Assembly (NCBI GenBank): GCA_947471985.1 | Contig: CANIZL010000058.1 | Span: 1 to 42,018, forward strand | DNA: 42,018 nucleotides | Direction: 5' to 3' | Source of the DNA: Verrucomicrobiota bacterium | Lineage (GTDB): Bacteria; Verrucomicrobiota; Verrucomicrobiia; Limisphaerales; UBA9464 | In this document: in pieces, positions 25,510 through 33,144 of the stretch | Layout: each line of letters begins with the position of its first letter | How positions within the stretch are numbered: position 1 is the first letter of the stretch | The notes under the pieces: generated by a model | Databases searched by the model: none | What the model was told of the DNA's origin: nothing | Seen by the model: only the letters and a program-made list of their open reading frames with translations | Position numbers and translations under genes: made by a program

Positions 25510-27654
25510 ATGCTAACCGACCCGAGCCAACGGCCACCCGGACGCTTTGCCGTGCTCGCATTGTGCCTGGTGCTGCCGGCATTGGGTTTGGCCGTCATGG
25601 CGGCGCGGACGATGGCCTTGGACCGCCGGCTGGCCGAGGCGGAAGGACGCACTCAACTGCAGAACTTCGCCAACGCGGTGGCGACCCGCCTAACCAATGC
25701 ATTTCACCTCATCCAACCCTTTCCGCTGCGGTCCGGTCGGCCGGCAGGTTCGCCGACCCCGGACGGCGTGGTGTGGATGGAAATCAGCATGGGCCAACGC
25801 GCGGAATTGGTGGAACCCGCTCTCGGCATCTGGCCACCCGTGCCCCGCCCTTTGCCTGCCCTCAAACCGCCACTCAAGGATGTTTGGGAGCGCGCGGAGG
25901 CTGCGCTGGCCCGCAGCGATTGGCAGCCGGCAGCGACGGCTTATGAACAGTTCATCGAACTGGCCTCCCGTGAAAGCCCATCCGGACCGGACCGTACCCC
26001 ATCGGTTCCAAGGCACCTGGTGCTGGCCGCTCAACGCGCGGCTCTGGCGGCGACGCGATCGGAAGACGTCCCCACCGCCCTGCGCGTTCTGGATCGGGCG
26101 TGGAACGACGCCTGGAATCGTGCGGTGCTGGCCGATGATCGCGCACCCGTGCCGACGGAAGCCGGCGTGAACGCGATGGATCTGCTGGCGCTGCAAACCC
26201 TGGAAATCGCGGGCACCAACGGCGCGAGACTGCCACCTATCTGGCAGCGCCTTCCCCAATCCATGCTGGACCTGGTCGCGAGCCAGCCGTTCACACCGCT
26301 GCAATCTCGACTCGAAGAACAACTGACTCCCCTGCTACCGGCCCTCGCCGCCACGCAGCCCGGCTTGAGCGTTTCCAATCTGCTGGTCCCGTTTCGCCAG
26401 CGGACGCTGACCCGTCGGGCCTACCAGGCGATGGTGAGTTTTTTCACCGCTAGAGTTTCGACCAATTTGGTGGAATTGAGGTCCAAGGAGGTGGCCTATT
26501 TCCCGTTCGATCGGGATCTCTGGGTCGCGGTGAAGCGGCCCTGGCCGGAATCGATGGACCAACCCAGTTACCTCTACAGCCTCCATCGGCTCGGCGAACT
26601 AACGACCGGCGCGGACGCGCTCGACCCGGCGGGCCGCTTCCGCTTACAAACCGATATTGGTCAAACTGGCGCGCATCTTTCGCGACGCGTTCCCGCGGGC
26701 GAACTGGGACCGATCACCGCCCGCTGGAGCGGTGAAGTGCGCCCCGGTCTGAGCGTTACCGTCACGGCTGCCCCCGTGGATCCCACGAGCTTCTTCGCCC
26801 CCAACCAGCGCCGCGAACAAACCTGGATGCTGCTCGTGTTGGGTGCCGTCGGAGTATCGGTGATCGCCGCCTTCACCACCTGGTGGATGCTTGTGCGGCA
26901 ACATCGCCTGGGCGTCCAAAAATCGAATCTGATGGCGGCGGTCTCCCATGAACTGCGCTCCCCGCTCGCCAGCGTGCGGCTGCTGGCGGACAACCTGCAG
27001 CACGGCCGCGTGGGCGATGAGTCCCGGCGCGCGGAATCGCTCCAGTTGATCGGCCGGGAATGCCGACGCCTGGGCACCTTGGTGGATAATGTCCTGAACC
27101 TGACGCGCATCGAACGGGGACGCCAGCACTACGAATTGGCGCCCACCAACCTGTCGGCTCTGATCCGCGAAACAGTGGCATCCATCGCCATCCTGGCGGC
27201 GGAGAAGGACGTGCGAATCCAAATTCAAATGCCCGCAGACGCGGAATCCTTGGAAGCCAACGTGGACGGACGCGCCCTGCAACAGGCCTTGGGCAATGTC
27301 TTGGATAATGCAGTGAAACACTCTCCAACCGGATCGGGAATCGTCGTCCAACTCAGCCGGCCCAACGGCGCCGGGAACAATCACCCGCCGACGCGACCGT
27401 CAGGCCATTTTCGGTTGACCATTTCAGATTCGGGCCCGGGGATCCCGGCGACCGAGCGGGAGCGCGTCTTTGAGCCGTTCCATCGGATTGGCTCGGAACT
27501 ACAGCGCCAAACCACCGGCGTGGGGATTGGCCTGGCGATTGTCCGACATATCGTGGACGCCCACCAAGGACACGTCTGGATTGAACCCGCCACTCCGACC
27601 GGCACCCGCGTGGTGCTCGACCTACCCCTGGATACCAACCTGCCAAAAGCATGA
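25510..27654 (+). CDS. Sensor histidine kinase with large extracytoplasmic domain
   Basis: A 714-residue membrane kinase. It has TM1 (about 12-32), an unusually large extracytoplasmic part (about 33-437) and TM2 (about 438-460). HisKA follows with the phosphoacceptor His480 in VSHELRSPLASVRL. The HATPase_c region (about 570-710) has an N-box NVLDNAVKHSP, a G1 box DSGPGIP, F box VFEPFHR and G2 GVGIGLAIVRHI. The sensor region contains a helix-rich segment (AEAALARSDWQPAATAYEQF), possibly TPR-like, and is not a known PAS/CACHE by eye. The ATG at 25510 starts directly before TM1. It overlaps the response regulator by four bases, so the two are coupled. Confidence 0.92.
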   Translation: MLTDPSQRPPGRFAVLALCLVLPALGLAVMAARTMALDRRLAEAEGRTQLQNFANAVATRLTNAFHLIQPFPLRSGRPAGSPTPDGVVWMEISMGQRAELVEPALGIWPPVPRPLPALKPPLKDVWERAEAALARSDWQPAATAYEQFIELASRESPSGPDRTPSVPRHLVLAAQRAALAATRSEDVPTALRVLDRAWNDAWNRAVLADDRAPVPTEAGVNAMDLLALQTLEIAGTNGARLPPIWQRLPQSMLDLVASQPFTPLQSRLEEQLTPLLPALAATQPGLSVSNLLVPFRQRTLTRRAYQAMVSFFTARVSTNLVELRSKEVAYFPFDRDLWVAVKRPWPESMDQPSYLYSLHRLGELTTGADALDPAGRFRLQTDIGQTGAHLSRRVPAGELGPITARWSGEVRPGLSVTVTAAPVDPTSFFAPNQRREQTWMLLVLGAVGVSVIAAFTTWWMLVRQHRLGVQKSNLMAAVSHELRSPLASVRLLADNLQHGRVGDESRRAESLQLIGRECRRLGTLVDNVLNLTRIERGRQHYELAPTNLSALIRETVASIAILAAEKDVRIQIQMPADAESLEANVDGRALQQALGNVLDNAVKHSPTGSGIVVQLSRPNGAGNNHPPTRPSGHFRLTISDSGPGIPATERERVFEPFHRIGSELQRQTTGVGIGLAIVRHIVDAHQGHVWIEPATPTGTRVVLDLPLDTNLPKA

Positions 27655-28361
27655 GCCGCCTATTGATCGTGGAGGACGAATTCGCAATGCGCCGCGGATT
27701 GGAGGATCTGTTTACTGCCGAAGGCCATCGCGTCCTGTGCGCCGCGGACGGGGACACTGGCTTGGCCGCCATTCTACGGGAAAAACCCGATCTGGTGGTC
27801 CTCGACGTCATGCTCCCGAAGCGGGACGGCTTCTCCATTGCGCAAGAGGTGCGCCGGCATGGCAGCACCGTGCCCATCCTGCTGCTCACCGCGAAGGGTG
27901 GCGTCGACGATCGGGTCGCCGGATTGGATGCGGGGGCGGACGATTATTTGGCGAAACCGTTCAGCCCCGCGGAACTGCTCGCCCGGGTGCGCGCACTGCT
28001 CCGCCGCTCCACCCACACGGATGAACTACCCCGCACCTTGAAATTGGGAGACGTCACCCTCGACTTTGTGAAACAGATCGCGACGCGGCTGTCCATGCCT
28101 CGAAGTGAGGTCACTGCAGTTCCGCTGAGCCCAAAGGAATTCGCCATGCTGCGCCTGCTCGCTGCGGCCGACGGCGGGGTGGTTTCGCGCGAGCAGTTTC
28201 TGGATCTGGTGTGGGGTTACGGGGCGTTCCCCACGCACCGCACGGTGGACAACTATATTCTCAGCCTGCGGCAAAAGCTGGAACCGGATCACGCCTCTCC
28301 CCGGTTTCTGCTGACGGTGCATGGCCAGGGATACCGGTTGGGCACCGCCTTCCGGAGCTGA
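27651..28361 (+). CDS. OmpR-family response regulator
   Basis: A 236-residue DNA-binding regulator. The receiver domain (1-118) has acidic pocket Glu8/Asp9, phosphorylation site Asp52 (VVLDVMLPKRDG), Thr80 and Lys102 (LAKPF). A C-terminal winged helix (about 135-235) follows, with the ending typical of OmpR/PhoB (RTVDNYILSLRQKLE, GYRLG). A short gap around 120-140 is the linker. Its start overlaps the kinase stop (ATGA), which makes it the cognate partner of the upstream sensor. The target genes are not visible here. Confidence 0.95.
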   Translation: MSRLLIVEDEFAMRRGLEDLFTAEGHRVLCAADGDTGLAAILREKPDLVVLDVMLPKRDGFSIAQEVRRHGSTVPILLLTAKGGVDDRVAGLDAGADDYLAKPFSPAELLARVRALLRRSTHTDELPRTLKLGDVTLDFVKQIATRLSMPRSEVTAVPLSPKEFAMLRLLAAADGGVVSREQFLDLVWGYGAFPTHRTVDNYILSLRQKLEPDHASPRFLLTVHGQGYRLGTAFRS

Positions 28362-28405
28362 TCCTCACGATCACCCCGGGGGGGGGGCGGGAAAGTGCCG
28401 ACCGA

Positions 28406-29608
28406 CTACCGCACCACTTCGTACGCGTAGCCCTTCAGGTATTCCGTCTCGGCGATCGATGGCAGGATCGGATGATCGGGGCTTTGGGTGTAGGTGGCCA
28501 CCCGCCGCAGCAGACGCCGCTGATCGAAGGCCGCTGCCAGGATCACATCCTCGAACAACCGGCCATCCACATGATGCGAACAACAGAACGTGGCCAGCGT
28601 GCCGCCGGGTTTCAGCAGCTTGAGCGCCCGCACATGGATTTCCTTGTACCCGCGCAAAGCATCGGGCACCGAGGCGCGATTCCGCGTGAAGCTCGGCGGA
28701 TCCAGCACGATCAGGTCGTACTTCGGCACCAATCGTTCATGCGGGGGCGTGAAGGTGTTCGCCTTGAACCAATCGAACACATTCGCGACCTCGAAGGTGC
28801 ACCGATCGGACAGACCATTGACCTGGGCATTCGCCGTAGCCGCCGCGACGGCATCGGCACTTTGATCCAGTGCGTGCACCGAAATCGCCCCGGCGCGGGC
28901 CGCATGCAACGCGAAGCCGCCGAGAAAACTAAAGCAATCCAATACCCGCGCCCCTTTGGCCCGGGTGGCGACCGCCGCGTAGTTGACCTGCTGATCGAGA
29001 TAGATGCCCGTCTTGTGCCCCCCACCGACCACGGCCGAAAACTTCAAGCCGTTCAGATCAATGTTCACCGGCTCGGTCACTTCACCAAACAACGGTCCGC
29101 TCACTTCGGGAAGACCCTCAAACTTGCGGGAGGCAATGTCATTGCGCTCCAGGATCGCCCGGGGCGAAAACACCGCCCGCAACGCCGCGACAATCAAGTC
29201 CTTGCGGCGGTCCATCCCGAGGGAACTCGTCTGCAAAACCAGTACATCCTCGTATTTGTCGATAATCAATCCCGAGAGGAGATCCGACTCCGCATTGACC
29301 ACCCGGAACGAAGCCGCTCCGGGGAGGGCGCGCCGGCGCACGTCCAAAGCGGTCCGGATGCGCTGTTCAAAAAAGGCCTGATCGACCGTGATTTTGTCGG
29401 GCGAAAGGATGCGAACGCGGATGCGCGAGGCGGAATTGTAAAAGCCCACGCCGAGCGTGCGCTGGCGGTGGTCTTTTACTTGTACCAGTTCGCCATCGAC
29501 CGTCGGGGTCACGGCCCGAATGATGGAAGAATCGTACACCCACGGGTGGCCGCCGAGGATACGGTCGGCTTCACCAGGCTTGAGAATAATCGTCGGATAG
29601 GAGTCCAT
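28406..29608 (-). CDS. rlmI: RlmI-like 23S rRNA cytosine-C5 methyltransferase
   Basis: SAM-dependent methyltransferase (400 residues) of the RlmI/RlmK class, which makes m5C at position 1962 of 23S rRNA in E. coli. A PUA-like N-terminus (1-75, HPWVYDSSI) is followed by a linker and a Rossmann domain with motif I VLDCFSFLGGFALHA. Motif IV is DLIVLDPPSF and the candidate catalytic cysteine is in ATFCCSHHV near the end. The ATG at 29608 is a good start. It is convergent with the response regulator gene (44 bp gap), which contains a 9-base G run at 28379-28387. The gene is probably monocistronic. Confidence 0.9.
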   Translation of the reverse strand: MDSYPTIILKPGEADRILGGHPWVYDSSIIRAVTPTVDGELVQVKDHRQRTLGVGFYNSASRIRVRILSPDKITVDQAFFEQRIRTALDVRRRALPGAASFRVVNAESDLLSGLIIDKYEDVLVLQTSSLGMDRRKDLIVAALRAVFSPRAILERNDIASRKFEGLPEVSGPLFGEVTEPVNIDLNGLKFSAVVGGGHKTGIYLDQQVNYAAVATRAKGARVLDCFSFLGGFALHAARAGAISVHALDQSADAVAAATANAQVNGLSDRCTFEVANVFDWFKANTFTPPHERLVPKYDLIVLDPPSFTRNRASVPDALRGYKEIHVRALKLLKPGGTLATFCCSHHVDGRLFEDVILAAAFDQRRLLRRVATYTQSPDHPILPSIAETEYLKGYAYEVVR

Positions 29609-29686
29609 AGCTTGTAAACAGAACCCTCACCCTAGCCGATCAGGCGCGGGGTGTCAGGTTTCTGCGCCGGAAATCATCCGCCCGGC

Positions 29687-30721
29687 CTACTGTCCCCCGC
29701 CCGCTGCCTTGCCGTCGGGCGCTTCATAAAGCCGGGCCAATTCCCGCAATAAGCGCTCCAATTCAAGGTAATACGCGTCCGCGGCCAGCCCTTCCTTGCG
29801 TTCCCGGAGCCGGGCAATTTCCAGTTCCAATTGATCACGCCGGGTGCGCTGTTCCGTCGACAAGGAAAGATCCTCCGCGCTGCGCACCAGGTGCAACTGC
29901 GCGGCCCGGGTGCCGTCCAGGGAGGCGCCTTCCTTGGATTTTTTGGTAGCCCGAGTCCCGCGAAACCAGTCGGCGGGGGTTCCCAAGCCATCGCCATTGT
30001 CGTCAATCAATGCGTGCTCCGTCAGCAATCGACCCTCCGTCTTGTAAAACTCCGCGACCTGCGCCGACGCGCTGAGAAAGGCCTCCAGCACCGAGGTTTG
30101 TCCATCATGATCCAGATCCGCCGCCAGATCCGCAATCGACTGGGCGAGCCGATCACCAAATCGGGAAAAATTCTGCTCGAAGCCGCTGCGGGTCGACGTG
30201 ATGATCACCCGGTTGGTTTTGGACAGGGCCTTGAGAAAAGGCGCGCTGGCGGAGGCGGCATTGATCACCACCAACGGGCGCTGGAAGGGCTTCAGCCATT
30301 CGCCGAGCTGGGTCATGGTCAAATCCGGCCCCACGAGGTTCACGCGCGCGATCTCTCCATTGAAGGTGCCGTGACCGATCAATACGAGCCACAACGGTGC
30401 CGCGCCGGTTTTTGGTTCTGCCTCCAAGGCGACCCGCAGCAGTTCGAGCTGATTGGTCTGCGCTCCGTTCTGACCGTCCAGCAACGTTTGCCGGGCCGAC
30501 GCCCGTTCGCATGCGGCCGTCCACGCCACCGCCTGGCGCACGAAATTCGTCTGGTAATCCGCCTCGCCCACGGCACCGACCACGATGACCACCGAGGGAG
30601 CATCGCCCGGCACCTCTTTCGCCAATGCCCGCGCTGCCAAACCCCACGCCCACGAAGCGAGCCACAGAGCGAGCCCGCTCCGCCACGCCGGTTGGATACC
30701 CGCAAATAGATGAACGCTCAC
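29687..30721 (-). CDS. Secreted caspase/legumain-like protein apparently lacking the catalytic Cys
   Basis: A 344-residue protein starting at GTG 30721, which overlaps the upstream stop by four bases (GTGA). The first 35 residues form a signal or anchor segment (LALWLASWAWGLAARALA). A fold of the C13/caspase kind follows, with strand VVIVVGAVG, the motif LVLIGHGTF (His117) and strand PLVVINAASASAPF. In proteases that last position holds Cys; here it seems to be Ala156. An EF-hand-like loop (DLDHDGQTSVLE, 202-213) and DDNGDGLG (240-247) follow. The C-terminal helix (about 283-335) is charged coiled coil. I recall similar Cys-less homologues in Verrucomicrobia and Planctomycetes. It is last in the operon. 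Confidence 0.7.
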   Translation of the reverse strand: MSVHLFAGIQPAWRSGLALWLASWAWGLAARALAKEVPGDAPSVVIVVGAVGEADYQTNFVRQAVAWTAACERASARQTLLDGQNGAQTNQLELLRVALEAEPKTGAAPLWLVLIGHGTFNGEIARVNLVGPDLTMTQLGEWLKPFQRPLVVINAASASAPFLKALSKTNRVIITSTRSGFEQNFSRFGDRLAQSIADLAADLDHDGQTSVLEAFLSASAQVAEFYKTEGRLLTEHALIDDNGDGLGTPADWFRGTRATKKSKEGASLDGTRAAQLHLVRSAEDLSLSTEQRTRRDQLELEIARLRERKEGLAADAYYLELERLLRELARLYEAPDGKAAGGGQ

Positions 30722-33078
30722 GCCAATCCTTTCCAGCGTCGCAGTCCCCACTCCGCCAGGAACATGACCAACGCAAAGGCAAACAAGATCGGGGTGTTCC
30801 AGAGCGGACGGGACCACGGTTCCATGACCGGGGCCGCCCGCGTCGGCAACGCCTTCACAAAGGCTTCCAAGCCGGTCGCGGACACAATCTCGCCGCCGGT
30901 CTGACGCGCCAGATCCTCGAGCAACCGCACATTGGGCACGAGCGAGCGAAACTCTTCCGCCGCCAGATCCGTACTCCAGCCGGCTTCCGCCCGACCAACT
31001 TCAGCCCCCACCGAATTGGTCACCGATGCCAGCACATGGTACCCCGCCGCCACGCGCGGAACGAAGACCGCCTCATAAACGCCCGGCTCATTGCCAGCCG
31101 CCTCGGCGATCAGGTGGAGCGAGTTGGTGCCCGCCAGCAAATTGGTCGTCATGACCGTGCGGATCTCCAGACTGACCGTCGCATTGTCCAACGGTTGAAA
31201 TCCCTGATCCCGCACCCGCACCTGCAGCTTCATCGCGCCATTCGGATCGTCCGGCTGCGGTTCGGTCGTCAACTCCACGCGATTGGGCACATCCGCCACC
31301 AGCCAGCGCATGAGCTGGCGCCAGGACTTGTCCATGTCGGCGTGCGCGGCGGCGTTCTGCATCCCCCAGCGCCAGATGTCCCCCACCGTCAGCGCCGCTG
31401 TGTGGCCCCGACCAAACCGCTGCACCACCAGGGCCGGTTGCACCTGCCCCGAGTCATCCGTGACGGTCGCCACCACACTGGCTCCGGGCTTGATCTGCCG
31501 CACCCGATTGAGCACGCCGAACGCGGGCATGGCCTCCAACCGGCCATGCTCCTCGCCTTCATTATCGCGCAACCGGGCCCACGGTTGCAGCCAACCCTCC
31601 CGCGATAGCTGAAATTTCCAACCACCGACCGGCTTGACGTCGTCCGTCCGATCCAGATAAACCGGCAGCATATCGCCGGCGGGCGTACGTTGATAACCAC
31701 CCTGCTGGAAGGATTCCATTCCGCCCAGCATCAGCACACTGCCGCCCCGTTCCGAGACGAATTTCGGCAGTAACGCCATCTGTTCCGGCCGAAAGAAATC
31801 GGCTTCGACATCATCGAGAATGATCGCGTGGTAGGCGTACAGTTCTTCGGCGGTCTTGGGGAATCCGCCCTGCAGTTCTTGTTCGTCGCGGGTGTTTATC
31901 CGGGTCAGAACAGGCTGATCATAGCGCTCGGTGGTCTCCCGCCCCTGATCGCCAAAGCCACGAAACAGCGGATTGCTGGTCTCGCCGCCCCGCCCGCGAA
32001 AATCGAACTTGGGCTCGCGTTTGGCCACCCGGATGAGCCCGACCATCTGCAATTGCGGATCCTCGGCGACCGCACGGTTCAAAAATTTAAACTCCCAGTT
32101 GGGACGCCCGGCCACATAAAGAATGCGATACGGTCCGTGCCCACGATCCACCGCCAGCACCCGTGAATTATTGGCCTCGGTGGCCTCCACCGGCGGCGGC
32201 GTCCCCGGCGGCGAGACACCCGCCACCTGCATGCGGTAGAAGGAGACGCCGGGGCGCTCAGGCTTCAATTGAGCCCGGAAAGGCGTCACCTCACTGCTGG
32301 CCCGTCCCGTCAATTTCTGCTCCACCACCAGCTTGCCCGCCTGGTCATAGAGCCGCGCCGCAATCGGGGCGCCGGTAAAACCCGTCGCCTGAATCTCCCC
32401 CTGCACCGTCACCGGCGCATCTTCAAACACCGTCTGACTCGCCGTCACCTGCTGCAGCGCCAGATCCCGCGTGGGCTTCTGACTGCCGACCACCACGGGA
32501 AAAACCGGCGGCAGACCGGGAATCACCGGCACCGTCCCGTGGATGTCCGTCGCGTTGCCGTCCGTGAAAAGCAGGATGCCCGCCAGCGGCCGTCCCTTGA
32601 AACGTTCCGCCACCGTCCGCAGGGCGCCGCCGATGGCGGAGGATTTCCCCTCGAAATCCAGCTCGCCAAAGCTCCGCGCATTCTGCAGTCGCGCATCGAA
32701 GAGATAACGCCGCACTTCGAAATCGCCCTCCAGACGGGCCTGCCACGGTGCCTTCCCGGGGTCGAGCCACTCCTTCAACACCTCGCCCCGCGAGCGATCC
32801 GATCCCGGATCCCGAATGCCGAGTCCCTGGCTGTTATCGGCAATGATCGCGTAAATGTTGGCACCCGGGCGGGCGCGCTGGCCGGTCCACATGGGTTCGA
32901 GCAGGCAAAGCCCCAGGGCGATGAGCCCCAGCGCCTTCAAGAGGAAGCACGCGGCGCGGATGGACCGCGGGGCCGTGCGATAGCTCCACCCGAGCGCCAC
33001 CAGCAGGGCGCACCACCCGACCACCACGGGCAACAGCCAACGGGAGCCGCCAAAGAATAGGGATGCGAGCACAGTCAT
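30718..33078 (-). CDS. Membrane protein with VWA-like and GATase-like domains
   Basis: A 786-residue protein with two N-terminal helices (about 14-31 and 42-62) and a C-terminal helix (about 764-782). Between them, about 70-225 looks like a VWA-like fold with a degenerate metal-binding site (IIADNSQG; ILLFTDGNATDI). About 225-330 is an Ig-like or beta region. About 330-480 reads like a class-I glutamine-amidotransferase fold (YRILYVAGRPNWEFKFL, ILDDVEADFF, GGSVLMLGGMESF). A beta-rich C-terminal region follows. The protein is the product of a conserved planctomycete/verrucomicrobial class often seen with MoxR and DUF4175 genes. Its function is unknown. Confidence 0.75.
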   Translation of the reverse strand: MTVLASLFFGGSRWLLPVVVGWCALLVALGWSYRTAPRSIRAACFLLKALGLIALGLCLLEPMWTGQRARPGANIYAIIADNSQGLGIRDPGSDRSRGEVLKEWLDPGKAPWQARLEGDFEVRRYLFDARLQNARSFGELDFEGKSSAIGGALRTVAERFKGRPLAGILLFTDGNATDIHGTVPVIPGLPPVFPVVVGSQKPTRDLALQQVTASQTVFEDAPVTVQGEIQATGFTGAPIAARLYDQAGKLVVEQKLTGRASSEVTPFRAQLKPERPGVSFYRMQVAGVSPPGTPPPVEATEANNSRVLAVDRGHGPYRILYVAGRPNWEFKFLNRAVAEDPQLQMVGLIRVAKREPKFDFRGRGGETSNPLFRGFGDQGRETTERYDQPVLTRINTRDEQELQGGFPKTAEELYAYHAIILDDVEADFFRPEQMALLPKFVSERGGSVLMLGGMESFQQGGYQRTPAGDMLPVYLDRTDDVKPVGGWKFQLSREGWLQPWARLRDNEGEEHGRLEAMPAFGVLNRVRQIKPGASVVATVTDDSGQVQPALVVQRFGRGHTAALTVGDIWRWGMQNAAAHADMDKSWRQLMRWLVADVPNRVELTTEPQPDDPNGAMKLQVRVRDQGFQPLDNATVSLEIRTVMTTNLLAGTNSLHLIAEAAGNEPGVYEAVFVPRVAAGYHVLASVTNSVGAEVGRAEAGWSTDLAAEEFRSLVPNVRLLEDLARQTGGEIVSATGLEAFVKALPTRAAPVMEPWSRPLWNTPILFAFALVMFLAEWGLRRWKGLA

Positions 33079-33144
33079 GCCGGGAAAGTCGGCCGGACCT
33101 GGCCCCGCCGTGCGGCGTAACGAAATAGCACAGTCATGAGTCGC

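Noticed and set aside
28379-28387. Run of nine G between convergent genes
   Set aside because: A homopolymer in a 44-bp gap with no hairpin or T run; it may be a phase-variable tract only if in or before a gene, which it is not. It could also be a sequencing error.
28211-29617. A 468-codon plus-strand frame
   Set aside because: It overlaps the end of the response regulator and runs antisense to the rlmI-like gene; no domain is visible.
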